Origin: Dugong dugon | Lineage: Eukaryota > Chordata > Mammalia > Sirenia > Dugongidae | Reading direction: 5' to 3' | Length of the DNA: 64,000 nucleotides | Assembly: GCA_030035585.1 (NCBI GenBank) | Contig: CM057471.1 | Coordinates: 92,443,819-92,507,818, forward strand | Part shown: positions 20,199 through 31,515 of the stretch, in pieces | Numbering within the stretch: the first letter of the stretch is position 1 | Layout of the letters: every line of letters begins with the position of its first letter | Program-made: the position numbers and the translations under genes | The notes under the pieces: generated by a model | The model's input: only the letters and a program-made list of their open reading frames with translations | The model's database searches: none | What the model was told of the DNA's origin: nothing

Positions 20199-20330
20199 TG
20201 GCTTCTATCTAGTTGATCCTCTTCTAGTATCCCTTTGTAAGACTTAAATGGAACTGAGAGTCAGTGATACCTGTTTGCTCAAATAAGTTTGATTGCTGGG
20301 AGAAACTGTGGAATCTGTAGTGTCTCTATA

Positions 20331-20481
20331 AAAAACTAAAAAACACCAAAACAAACCCGTTACTGTTGAGTCAATTCCAACTCACAGTGACCCTATAAAG
20401 CAGAGTGGAACTGCCCTATATGGTTTCCAAAGAGCAGCTGGTGGATGTGAACTGCCAATCTTTTTGTTAGCAGCTGATCTC
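20331..20481 (-). mobile_element. AfroSINE, truncated at its head
   Basis: Antisense. GTAGTGTCTCTATA is repeated exactly at 20,317-20,330 and 20,482-20,495: a perfect 14-bp target duplication. The head (right end) is missing, so the copy is 5'-truncated. Confidence 0.92.
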
Positions 20482-20495
20482 GTAGTGTCTCTATA

Positions 20496-21123
20496 GCACT
20501 GATCAAATGCCATTTAACCCTATTAGTAGGCATAGTGCTCTGACTTGCCAGGGAGTCAGTGAATAAGTTGATAAATATTTGTCAAATGAATGAATGAATA
20601 AATACCAGTTCCTAAATTCATGCTAGTTGTGTAGCATTGTATCAGGTGGTTTAAAAAATATAAAACATAAGGCTTTGTCCTTGGCATAAGAAGTACATTT
20701 TCTCATACTCATTCACAAAAACACTTTTTTGAAATACCCCAGAGGGCCATACCAAGTTCCCTACTTTCCCTGGAAAACAAGAAGTCATTTCTTAATACAC
20801 AACCAGCTTCATTTTGGCAAAATGGGACATTAGCAAAGCATTGGTTATGGCAGTAACAGGGACTTCTGAGCTAATGCACTATAGAAGTGGAACATTTCAT
20901 TAATATCAGCAGATTTTCTACATTACATCTTCTACAAAATAAAAGATAACACTTTCTACATAAACAAAAAAATGCATAAAACATAAATGAATAGTATGAA
21001 GTGAACACCCATGCAACCACCACCACCCATATCAAATAATAAAACTTTGACATCATTCCAGAAACCTCTACTCTCTAGTCTGTTATAATAGTCTTCTATT
21101 TATTTTTCATTATAACTTTACCA
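20496..21123. other. Mostly unassigned, possible L2 end near 20,520-20,610
   Basis: 'agtgaataagttgataaatatttg' and the following GAAT repeats resemble an L2 3' terminus. The rest is unassigned. Confidence 0.35.
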
Positions 21124-21533
21124 TGCTCTTTGATTGAATTGTGTCCCCCAGAAATAAATGTGAAAAATCTTAACCCCTGTACCTGTAAATATGATCCTGT
21201 TTGGAAATAGGAGTTCTCTCTTGTTACATTAATGAGGACATACCAGAGTAGGGTGGGTCATAAACCTAATCACTTTTGAGTGGTGTCTTATAAAAAAAGC
21301 AGAATAGACACAGACACACACAGGGGAAGAGAGATGCCATGTGAAAATACATCTGTCTTCATAAGGAATGGCAAGGAACACCCAGGGCTACCAACAAGGA
21401 AGGACTTTCCCCTAGAGCTAATGCACTGATTCAGACTCCTAGCCTCTGAAACTGAGAGACGATCATCTCCTGTTTATGAAAGCTACCCAGTTGTGGTAGA
21501 TTTTTGTTATGGCAGTCCTAGGAAACTAAGACA
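21124..21533 (+). mobile_element. MaLR (MLT1-like) LTR
   Basis: Starts TGCTCTTTGATTGAATTGTG with 'gtcccccagaaa', continues with 'cacttttgagtggtgtcttataa', and ends 'cagtcctaggaaactaagaca'. Nearly complete solo LTR. Confidence 0.8.
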
Positions 21534-22550
21534 ACTACCTTTATAAATACCCACAACTAAAGTTTTGTTTTATTCAGTTTTGAACTTAAAATAGAGTAAA
21601 ACAAAGAAACAAAGCAAAATAAAACAACTGCAAGTACATTCAATATAGTATGTGAAAAAAAACATATATATATATGTATAATATTTTAAAGTGTACTGAT
21701 ATGTCTACATATGATATTTTAAAGTATACTGATCTCTATTGGTGATAAAGACATTTACTCTTTAGTCCACTTTTAAGTTTGCTGATTGCCAGTTGTCCTA
21801 CTCTTTAATACTTCAAAGGTAACATTTCCAAAGCTGCCTTTGGTCTTATACTAATGATTTTCTGGATTCAGTGGAACTTTGAAGGGTACTGAGCTCATCA
21901 TGATGAAATGGATGTTGACATTCCATGATCATTGCAGTAATTATTCTTAATTTGTACTTTGCTTCAGAAAGTCTCTCCCTCTACCCCTTAAAGTCTGTAC
22001 TTTCAAAATGGTATCTACAGCTTTAATTATGCCTGACAATAAACTGCTCTCACCACACAATGTGTTTGATCATGGACCACACCAGATTATATAATCAGAT
22101 AACTTCATCTTCACATATATATTTTTAAAATCCCATTTGTATTGAGCTCCTAAATAGTATAATACTAGCACTGGTGTTCTTAACTGTCTTTGTAATTATT
22201 GTTTGTAATTATTGCAAATCAAAGTTGTGAAAAATGATTCAATGCTAGTTTAATTATCTACCAAACTGAGGTGAAATGATCCTTTAAACTACTGTATACT
22301 GAACAAGTCTACAGAATGAAAATTGAAATAGAATGTGAGCAACTTTATCTCCCCTTTAATAATTAGAAGGTTGAAGGGAGATGGAAGCTGTTAAAAATAC
22401 AAGTAATAGAATAAATAATATGTCTGAAGTTACACATAAGTTCATATAAACATCAGCAATAAAAGATATCTTTTACTCTCCCCACCATCTTTTTCTTATC
22501 TATTTACAGTTTGGCATCTATCTTTCTAGTATTTTTTTCTATGCTATATA
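21534..22550. other. Unassigned AT-rich sequence
   Basis: No family recognised. AT repeats occur at 21,662-21,680 and 22,543-22,575. Confidence 0.4.
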
Positions 22551-22582
22551 TATATAACCATATATATATATATATGGTTAGT

Positions 22583-24693
22583 TCAACTACATCTGTGGAA
22601 AGAGAAGAAGGTAAGGCTTAATATCATTAGTCAGAACTAGGCCAGGGGCCAAGAGCGGAACAGACAATCAATTGCTCACATGCAAGTTTAATCTGAAGCT
22701 GAAGAAAATTAAAACAAGTCCAAGAGAACCAAAATACAACCTTGAGTATAACCCACTTGAATTTGAAGACCATTTCAAGAACAGATTTGATGCACTGAAC
22801 AGTAATGACTGAAGACCAGATAAGTTGTGGGATGACATCAAGGACATCATACATGAAGAAAGCAAAAGATCATTAAAAAGACAGGAAAGAAAGAAAAGAC
22901 CAAAATGGACGTCAGAAGAGACTCTGAAACTTGAATGTAGAGCAACTAAAGTGAATGGAAGAAATGATGAAGTAAAAGAGCTGAACACAAGATTTCAAAG
23001 GGCAGCTCTAGAAGACAAATTAAAGCATTGTAATGAAATGTGCAAAGACCTGGAGTTAGAAAATCAAAAGGGAAGAACATGCTCAACATTTCTCAAGCTG
23101 AAGTAACTGAAGAAAAAATTCAAGCTTCTAGTTGCAATTTTCAAGGAGTCTATGGTCAAAATATTGAATGACACAGGAAGCATCAAAAGAATATGGAAGG
23201 AATACACAGTCAGTGTACCAAAGAGAATTGGTAGACATTCAACCAGTTCAAGAGGTAGCTTATGATCAAGAACTGGTGGTATTGAAGGAAGAAGTCCAAG
23301 CTGCACTGAAACCATTAGTGAAAAACAAGGGTCCAGGAATTGATGGAATACCAATTGAGATGTTTTAACAAATAGATGCAGTGCTAAAGGTGCTCACTTG
23401 TCTACACCAAGAAATTTGGAAGACAGCTACCTGGCCAACTGACTGGAAGAGATCAATATTTGTGCCCATTCCAAAGAAAGATGATCCAACAGAATGTGGA
23501 AATTGTCAAACAATATAATTAATATCACACACAAGTAAAATTTTGCTGAAGATAATTCAAAAACGATTGCCACAGTATGTCAACAGGGAACTGCCAGAGA
23601 TTCAAGCCAGATTTAGAAGAGGATGAGGAACCAGGGGTATCATTGCTGAGGGCAGATGGATCTTGGCTGAAAGCAGAGAATACCAGAAAGATATTTACCT
23701 GTGTTTTAATGATTATGCAAAGGCATTCAACTGTGTGGATCATAACAAATTATGGATAACATTGGGAGGAATGGAAACTCCAGAACACTTAATTGTGCTC
23801 ATGAGGAACATGTACATGGACTAAGAAGCAGTCATTTTAACAGAACAAGGGGCTATTACCTCATGGTTTAAAATCAGTAAAGGTGTGTGTCAGAATTGTA
23901 TCCTTTCACCATACTTATTCAATCTGTATGCTGAGCAAATAATCAGAGAAGCTGGACTATATGAAGAAGAATATGGCATCAGGATTGGTGGAAGACCAAC
24001 CAATGATATGCAGAAGACACAACCTTGCCTACTGAAAGTGAAGAGAACTTGACGTACATACTGATTATGATAAATGACTACAGCCTTCAGAATGGATTAC
24101 ACGTTAACATAAAGAAAACAAAAAACCTCACAACCGGACCAATAAGCAACATCATGATAAACAGAGAAAAGACTGAAGTTGTCAAAGGTTTCATTTTTCT
24201 GGGATGCACAATCAATGCCCACAGAAGCAGCAGTCAAGAAATCAAACGACATATTTTATTGGGCAAATCTGCTGCAAAAGACTTCTTTCAAGTGTTGAAA
24301 AGCAAAGGTGTCACTTTGAGGACTAAGGTGTGCATGACCGAAGCCATAGTATTATCACTTGCCTCAAATGCATTTGAAAGCTGGACAGTGAATAAGGAAG
24401 TTCAAAGAAGAATTAATGCCTTTGAATTATAGTGTTGGCGAAGAATATTGAATATACCATGGACCGCCATAAGAACAAACAAGTCATGTATTTTGGACAT
24501 GTTATTAGGAGGGAACAGTCCCTGAAGAAGGACATCATGCTTGGTAATGTAGGGGGTCAGCAAAAAAGAGGTAGACCCTTGATGAGATGGTTGAGATGGA
24601 TTGTGAGGATGGCTCAAGACCAGGCAATATTCGTTCTATTGTACATAGGGTTGTTATGAGTCAGAACCAACTTGAGGGCACCTAACAGCAACA

Positions 24694-24694
<1 letters not shown>
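22583..24694 (+). mobile_element. RTE LINE copy, 5'-truncated (about 2.1 kb)
   Basis: It begins inside the end of the endonuclease region ('acatctgtggaaagagaaga' matches 45,600) and runs through the linker, reverse transcriptase and 3' end to 'tgttatgagtcagaacc', 'ggcacctaacagcaac', followed by a TA/CA microsatellite. Protein remnants lie in several frames: linker 22,825-23,106, fingers 23,168-23,368, RT motif A around 23,705-23,735, C-terminal part 24,025-24,432. The catalytic YADD box reads Tyr-Ala-Glu-Asp (24,007-24,018), so an essential Asp is lost in addition to frameshifts and stops. Confidence 0.9.
24025..24432 (+). pseudogene. RTE reverse transcriptase C-terminal remnant
   Basis: A 135-codon open piece follows the damaged YADD box. 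It holds the post-motif C region: a Leu-His-Val-Asn-Ile-Lys-Lys-Thr-Lys segment, then 'GCTINAHRSSSQEIKRHI' (thumb-side conserved block), then the start of the C-terminal region. An adjoining piece in another frame (24,432-24,659) carries the extreme C-terminus. No independent function. Confidence 0.8.
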
Positions 24695-24739
<45 letters not shown>

Positions 24740-24756
24740 CACACACATACATCCAT
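24695..24756 (+). repeat. TA/CA microsatellite after the RTE
   Basis: GTATATATA then ACACACACGC and ACATACATCC, between the RTE tail and the next SINE. Confidence 0.9.
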
Positions 24757-24913
24757 AGGAAACCCTGGTGGCATAGTGGTTAAGAGCTATGGCTGCTAAC
24801 CAAAAGGTTGGCAGTTTGAATCCACCAGGCACTCCTTGGAAACCCTATGGGGCAGTTGTACTCTGTCCTACAGGGTTGCTATGAGTTGGAATCGACTCAA
24901 CGGCAATGGGTTT
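24757..24913 (+). mobile_element. AfroSINE, short form, near consensus
   Basis: The cleanest short-form copy: 'ggtggcatagtggttaagag', 'ggttggcagtttgaatccac', 'ccttggaaaccctatggggc', 'gttgctatgagttggaatcg', 'caatgggttt'. It sits inside a TA/CA microsatellite. Confidence 0.95.
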
Positions 24914-25030
24914 ATATACATACATATATATATATATACACACACACACACATATATGGGACAGTTCTACTGTGTCACATGGGGTCGCTATGGGTCTAAA
25001 CTGACTCGATGGCATGTAATAACAACAAGG
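24914..25030 (+). repeat. Microsatellite plus a second SINE/RTE tail
   Basis: TATA/CACA repeats (24,914-24,955) are followed by a tail-only fragment ('cagttctactgtgtcacatg', 'ggtcgctatgggtc', 'ggcatgtaataacaacaa'). Confidence 0.75.
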
Positions 25031-25719
25031 GAGACTAGATAAGATGACACAGCACTAATTCAGGCACTAGGAAATAAGGTTTGACTAGGCTGGTGGTGGG
25101 TGGCAATGGTTTGGGAAGAAAGGGATGGATGAAGCACACGTTCTAAGGGGAAAATTTGGCTTCTTTCTTTCTGTCTTTTTAGCCATTCAGTCTTAATGCT
25201 GTTCAGCCTTCCTGATTTATTTCCCTTTCCATATATGCTTTTCTTCTTCCCTTGATAGCCTACTTTTTCTTTCCCTTTTTTTTTTCTCTCTTCTTTACTC
25301 GCATTTTAAAAAGCTCTTTTATTACCTTCCTATACAGGAAGATGACTCAATCAGTCAAGCAGACATCAAATGAGAGATGTGGCTAGAAATTCATTAACCA
25401 TAAGAAGTACTAATTAGAATATGTTTCTACTGCTTTTCTCTTCAGTTAGAAAGAAGGAAAGAAAAGAGAAGAAAAGTAAGGAAAAAAGAGGAGAATAGAA
25501 AATGAAAAGACAGGGGCTTTCATTCATTCAAGAAATATTTACAGTGTTTCCAGAGTAAGAGACAGAATCAAAGAGGTGAAATATAATATTATTTTATTGT
25601 AATTTTGTTATATTTTCTCCTTCTAACTTAGTTGGGGTAAAGTATAGATGCCAGGGTGGAAGACAAAAGATTAAGATATGATGCATAGTCTCCTTCCCTA
25701 CCTACAATGTGCCTATTGT
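25031..25719. other. Unassigned sequence with pyrimidine and purine tracts
   Basis: T/C-rich at 25,160-25,330 and A/G-rich at 25,440-25,510. No family recognised. Confidence 0.4.
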
Positions 25720-26238
25720 TTCTCAAAATCAAAAATTGGAGTCTAACTCCTTACCACCTGAATCTTGGCTGGCCTTAGTGGCTGGCTCAAGCAATAGAAT
25801 GCTGTGCAAGTGACATTCTGGGACTTCTGAGGCCAGGCTGTAAGAAGCCTAGGTGTTTTGGAATATTTACTCTTTGGATGCTCCCTTTCAAAACCCAGCC
25901 ACCACGTTATGAGAAACCCAAGACACATGGAGAGGTCACCCGTAGTCACTCCAGCTGGAAGCCCTAAACAAGCTTTCAGCTAGTAGTCAGGTTCCTCTGC
26001 CAGTCAGGTTTACTCTGCAAGCCATGTGAGGACAAAAATCTGGGACATCCAGCCCAACTGAGCCTTCAGATGACTGCAGCCCCAGCTGACATCTGACTGC
26101 AACTTCATGTAAGACTTTAAGCAAGAACTGCCCAGCCAATCTCAGTAACCTCAGAACAATACGAGACAAGAAAAAATTACTGTTTTAAACCAGTGAATTC
26201 TGGAGTGGTTTGTTATATAGCAATAGTTATCTAGAACA
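25720..26238 (+). mobile_element. Old MLT1-type LTR
   Basis: 'cctgaatcttggctggcctt', 'caatagaatgctgtgcaagtgac', 'caagaactgcccagcc' and the 3' end 'ggtttgttatatagcaatagttatctagaaca' follow an old MLT1 LTR. Left limit approximate. Confidence 0.7.
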
Positions 26239-26275
26239 TTTCGTCTTCTTTCATCCTTACATAGGACATAAAAGA

Positions 26276-27098
26276 TGTTGTTGTTAGGTGCCATCAAGTT
26301 AGTTCTGACTCATAGTGACCCCATGCATAACAGAATGAAATGCTGCCCGATCCCGTCCCATCCCCACAGTAGTAGGTATGTTTGAGCCCATTGTTTCAGC
26401 CACTGTGTCACTCCATCTTGTTGAGGGTCTTCCTCTTTTTTGCTCACCCTCTACTTTACAAAGCATGGTGTCCTTCTCCAGGGATTAGTCCCTCCTAATA
26501 AGGTGTCCAAAGTAAGCATCCTTGCTTCTAAAGAACATTCTGGCTGTACTTCTTTCAAGACAAATTTGTTCATTCTTCTGGTAGTCCATAGTCTAGTCAA
26601 TATTCTTCTCCAACACTATAATTCAAGTGCATCAATTCTTCTTTGATCTTCCTTTTTCATTGCCCAGCCTTCGCATGCATATGAGACGATTGAAAACATC
26701 ATGGCTTGGGTCAGGTGCACCTTAGTCCTCAAAGTGACATCTTTGCTTCCTAACACTTGAAGGAGGTCTTTTGCAGCAGATTTGCCCAATGTAATATATC
26801 ATTTGATTTCTTGACTGCTGCTTCCATGGGCGTTAATTGTGGAGCCAAGTAAAATGAAGTCCTTGACAACTTCAATCCTCTCCCTGTTTATCATGATGTT
26901 GCTTATTGGTCCAGTTAATGAATATTTTTGTTTTCTTTATGTTGAAGTGTAATCCATACTGAAGGCTGTGATCTTTGATCGTCATCAGTAAGTGCTTCAA
27001 GTCCTCTTCACTTTCAGTAAGCAAGGTTGTGTCATCTGCATATCGAAGGTTGTTAATGAGTCTTCCTCCAATCCTTATGTCATGTTCTTCTTCATATG
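26276..27098 (-). mobile_element. RTE LINE copy, 5'-truncated (about 0.8 kb)
   Basis: Its 3' end is at the left ('gttgttaggtgccatcaag', the reverse of the AAC tail). It extends through the C-terminal region to just before RT motif C. The box is an intact Tyr-Ala-Asp-Asp (27,031-27,042), lying in a 78-codon minus-strand frame (26,872-27,108). Frameshifts elsewhere make it dead. Confidence 0.88.
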
Positions 27099-29598
27099 AA
27101 TGTTTCAAACATTCACATGTTTATGAAATGTTTGAAAGATTTATAATGACGCCCAGAATGCATGTGTATTTTTTATTTTAAAGATTATTATTCATTAGCA
27201 CTGGAATTGGAATCTGAAATGACCTATTCTTAATCAGAAATCTTAGAAAATACTTAAGCAAATATTTAACGCTATAATATTTTGAGTACTGGCCAGGGTA
27301 ATGTGATAAAGATATGACAAAATAGTTAGTGAGTCATCAGAACATGGGTTAAAATCCTAGTTATGTCATTTATCTCTGTGTGACTTAGGGCAAATTATTT
27401 AACATTTGTGATTCCTGGTTTCTAAGGCCCTAATGTATTTGAAAGTATTTAGTAAAGCCTGGCAAAACATAGATATTCAAGAAGCATTACTTTCCTTTTC
27501 TTCTATGAAACTCCTGTGTTCATAAGTGCAATCATGTTGAAGCTTAGCACAATTTCATATTGCCTCCTAAAACCAAGTATTTTTATTATTTATCAAATAT
27601 TTTCTTTGATAAATATTTCATAAGCTTCCATAGTGTTGCTTTTAGTACTGTGATCTACCTTTGTTTTCCTGTGGGGTCAACTTGTTTAATAAATTTTGAG
27701 GACTCATTTCATTGTAGATTCTCGGAAAGGCACTTTTGTATCAACCTTCTTTGGTTTTCAAGGACATGACCCTGGTTCACTTCTTGAAAGTGGTTCCCTA
27801 CCCAAGAGCAAATGTTCATAAGTTAAGTGCATATCCAATAAGAATTTTAATTCAGTTCATCATATGTTTATGTATTTAAATTTAAGAGTCAAATTGATAT
27901 AATTGGTAACATTACGCATTTGCTTTGATTTGAGATGCCAAGTGATTGAAAAAAATTTTAATTTAGAAGTGAATTACCTTGCTTATTTGAATTTATCATT
28001 TTTGCATAATTAGAATGAACTACTTTAATTTGAAGTTATCCTTTTAAATGACTTAAATGAACTAATTTAATTTGAAGCTATCCTTTTAAATGACTTGAGA
28101 TACTCAAGGCCATATGATTAGTGGAGTCATCCTGAATAGTACTGTCTCATGGGTAGGAAAGTATAAAAGTGCAACTTGTAAAGCCTGGAGTCAGAAGTTT
28201 TAAGTTTGATTCTTCCTCCATTAATTTTTTTTTTTTTCCTGTTTTGTTTTGTTCCCCTCACCTCACTCTAGGCTGCTTTATGTTTTCCAGCGAGACCACA
28301 CTTTGCATTGGGTGATGGCTCCTTTCTCAACTTCGTTCTCATTTCATGTCATTTGCACTCAGTGTTTAGCTGATATCTCGGTTCTGCAAAGAGATGGCTG
28401 GTTACTCATTTGGTGAGTTGTGGTAGAATCCCCAAGACAATCCTCTTTAAGTGGACTGAGGTTTCTGGAGTAAATACTGCTTCATGATGATGCATTTTAA
28501 TGAGTCTTTTGTTTTTATTTGGACATCAGACTACCATTGCCTTGGATTTAAAGCTGTCTGGTGCAATTTTACTACACAACAGTTTGAAATGAAGCCCTGA
28601 CAATATATTTGAAATGTGAAAATGTAGGCAGCTTTTAGCTAAATATTTAAAGGGATTGGTGGGTTACTTGTGCCCAGGAAGCCCAGCCCTGCAATCACTG
28701 GACATTCTCCAAAAGCTTAGGAGCCAGTTTGTCCAATAAATGATAGAAGCCCAATTGCTATCTCCCTGGGAGGTTCTGAGGCAACAGGTTACTCACCTGG
28801 TCTATGATATCACTGCTGTCCTGCTGAGATCACCTGTTGGAAGTATGGTGTCTTACCTAACCAGATTAGAAGGATCCAGTTTCCCTAAGGTCTCAGTCTG
28901 CCAAAAAGATAGCACTCACACTTCTCCATTAGTGGGGCTTCCACTTTGCTGGGAGGGCTGGGAAACTCTAAACTTTAACTCACTTCTTTGCTAGAGAACC
29001 TCCGCTTTCTTTCCTACTGGGTCTTGGGAAGATGGAAGTATTGTTTATGTTTTAGCCATACCATTTGAGTCTGTGTTTTTGTGTAAAGGCATACTCATTT
29101 AGACAAGAGTTCCATCCCTGGAATTAGAAAATCAATCCTTAATCAGAGTAATGAAATGTCACGTGTTCAATCTGCTAATGCGCCTTGGAGAGAGATGGCC
29201 TGTTTTTCTCCAGTTGATGGAAGCCCCTTTTAATGGGTATAAGATATCCTCGCTAGGCCTTTACTCAGCTGAGCTAACACACATCAGAACCAAAAGTATT
29301 CTTAAAGCAGAAATCGATCCCTACTTTCTGGTCCATGTCCCTTTAATCGTCCCAGCTTCTCCTCACTTTGCGATTGACTTTCTCTAGCATTAAAATGACT
29401 CCTTATTGAACTTATTAGTAGAACTTGCCATATTGTATCACTTAACTTTATCTATCTGCTTATGATTTTTAATTTTTTCCCATGAAGCAGTTCTGCACTA
29501 AATCCTTATTTACTCTCTCTTTTTTTTTTTCTTAACAACAAAAGGCAAACATCCCCTTTATTGTTTATATTTACATTTGCTTCTGTAAACAAAGCTGG
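27099..29598. other. Long unassigned stretch
   Basis: About 2.5 kb without clear interspersed repeats except a probable MIR (about 27,330-27,490, 'gtgtgacttagggcaaattattt'). AT-rich, with a 42-bp tandem duplication at 28,014-28,097. Open frames of 60-84 codons show no domain. Such a repeat-poor stretch could hold unique or regulatory DNA, but nothing in the sequence proves it. Confidence 0.4.
28014..28097 (+). repeat. 42-bp tandem duplication
   Basis: Two units start AATGAACTA at 28,014 and 28,056, each with 'tttaatttgaagttatcc' or 'tttaatttgaagctatcc' and 'ttttaaatgactt', with two or three differences. Confidence 0.9.
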
Positions 29599-29945
29599 TG
29601 TGATGGCTAAGGTTGTGTGTCAAGTTGGCTGGGCCATGATTCTCAGTGGTTTGGCAGTTAGAATGTAGTCTGGCAGTTGTATGATGTTGTGATCACTTCC
29701 GTGATGAGATTTGATATAATGTGATCTCCTCTATGATGGGATCTGCTGGGAGTAGCCAGTCAGGTGCAAGGGCGTGTCCTTGTGGGTGTGGCCTGCATCG
29801 AATATAAGTGGACATTCTGGCAAGGCTCATGGGCTTCTGCTTGCTCTGGATCCTGCAGCTGGCTCCTGTTCGTCTGATCTCGGTTCTTGGGACTTGAGCT
29901 AACAGCTTACCTGCGGTCTTGCTTGATAATCTTGGGATTCATATA
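29599..29945 (+). mobile_element. ERVL-type 5' LTR, 3' part missing
   Basis: Starts TGTGATGGCTAAGG, has 'gtcaagttggctgggccatg' and 'ggctcatgggcttctgc', and stays alignable to the solo LTR (36,072-36,629, minus strand) up to 'cttgggattcat'. It then jumps into internal ERVL sequence. About 200 bp of the LTR 3' part and the provirus 5' half are deleted. Confidence 0.8.
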
Positions 29946-30873
29946 TATTCACCAGCTAGGTGGCAATACCTTCAGGGTTGAGGCAATGTCCTCCAGGAGG
30001 CTGTATTTGCTCTAAACCAGCACCCAGCATATGGTGCTGTTTCTCCCATAGCCAGGATTCATGGATCCAGTAATTAAGGGGTGAAAATGGGAGTGGCACC
30101 ACTCACTATTATTCCTAGTGACCCATTCACAAAATTTTTGCTTCCTGTCCCTGCAACCTTATGCTCTGCAGGTCTAGAGGTCTTAATTCCAAAGGGAGAA
30201 ATTCTCCCGCCTGGAGACACATCACTGATTCTATTGAACTGGAAACTAAGAATGCCACCTGGCCACTTTGGGCTACTTGTGCCTCTGGATCAACAGGCAA
30301 AGAAGGAAGTCACCATATTGGCTGGTGTGATTAATCCTGATTACAAAGAGGAAATTGGATTCATATTACACAGTGATGCTAAAATGAGTATGTCTAGAAT
30401 GTAGGAGGTCCCTTAGGGCCTCTCTTAGTACAACCATGCCCTTTGATTAAAGTCATTTGATAACCACAGCAGCCCAATTCCAACATGACTACTAATGGCC
30501 CAGACCCTTCAGAAATGAAAGGTTGGGTCACCCAACAAAGAAACATAACCAGTTGAGGTGTTTGCTGAGGGCAAAAGGAATACAGAATGGGTGGTAGAAG
30601 AAGGTAGTTCTAAATACCAGCTATGACCACATGACCAGTTGCAGAAATGAGGACTGTAATTGTTATGAGTATTTCTGCTTTGTATGTGTGCACCAAATAT
30701 TTTTGATTTCTTCACTTATAAAATATAAGATGTAAACAGGGCTAGTGAATTTTTGGTTGAATGTGTTCGTTGTATCATGTTAGGCACAAGTATGACTTTA
30801 TAATTATCTTTATTCAGAGATTATGTATGGTTTAAGGATATGTGTACAGGTACAAAGTTGACAAGGGGTGGGC
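29946..30873 (+). mobile_element. ERVL internal fragment (integrase end and dUTPase)
   Basis: It begins in the late pol region ('caatgtcctccaggaggctg', 'caccactcactattattcc'), passes through the dUTPase-like frame and ends at 'gacaaggggtgggc' just before a 3' LTR stub. ERVL elements carry a dUTPase after integrase and lack env, which fits. All upstream gag and RT sequence is gone. Confidence 0.8.
30081..30404 (+). pseudogene. ERVL dUTPase remnant
   Basis: A 107-codon open piece with the trimeric dUTPase motif order: motif 1-like Ser-Ala-Gly-Leu-Glu (residues about 28-32, Glu in place of the usual Asp), motif 2-like Pro-Pro-Gly-His-Phe-Gly (about 58-63, altered), and motif 3-like Ala-Gly-Val-Ile-Asn-Pro-Asp-Tyr (about 80-87, Asn for Asp). 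In the virus the enzyme hydrolyses dUTP to keep uracil out of viral DNA. Several catalytic-site residues are changed and the protein is cut off, so it is a relic. Confidence 0.75.
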
Positions 30874-30890
30874 TGTGATGGTTAAGGTTG
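30874..30890 (+). mobile_element. 3' LTR stub of the ERVL provirus
   Basis: TGTGATGGTTAAGGTTG repeats the first 17 bases of the 5' LTR (one difference) and then breaks off into unrelated sequence. Confidence 0.7.
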
Positions 30891-31505
30891 AACTTTCCAC
30901 TGCTGAACATTAACCAAACTTCCTCATCACTGCTTCCCATCCCATCCTAAAACTCCATCATCTTTTTTCTGTCATCCAAGTTTTTCATATACACTCAAGA
31001 TGGTAGTCAACAAAGATTAACTGTATCTTCACATGAGCTTTTATTCATTGTTTTTTACACAATAGCTGTAATCCGTTTTCTCAAGGAGTTTTCCATGGGA
31101 TTGAGGAAACAAAGCAGATTAATTGATTACTAACATTAGAATCTCATTATAAAATATTTCTACAACTCAAAATGTGGAATAAGTTAGATCCCTTTTTAAG
31201 GGGAAGGGCCTTAGTATAAGTTGACTTTAAAGACCCTCAGATTGTACATTTTTTGAAAACATAGCTTTATTGAAATACAGTTCACAGATCATCTTATTCT
31301 TTAGATCAGTGCCATGGTGAGAATGTGGGGCACAGTCTTGATCACCTCAGTATTTAATTTATATGGAGAAAGTGATATAATCTCCCAAAGCACCTGAATT
31401 GATTTTGCCTTAAGTCTTTCTTTGATTGTGAATTCCTATAATTACAAAATATAGAGAAGGAAGAAAGTTGGTGTTCACTCTAACTCTTTAGTTTTACATA
31501 CCAGT
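30891..31505. other. Unassigned sequence
   Basis: No family recognised. The last bases look like the left half of an antisense MIR that continues after the RTE insertion at 32,839. Confidence 0.4.
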
Positions 31506-31515
31506 AATTGAGGCT

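Noticed and set aside
21119-21538. A 5-bp target duplication around the MLT1 LTR at 21,124-21,533
   Set aside because: The flanks do not match without shifting the LTR ends, so I do not claim it.
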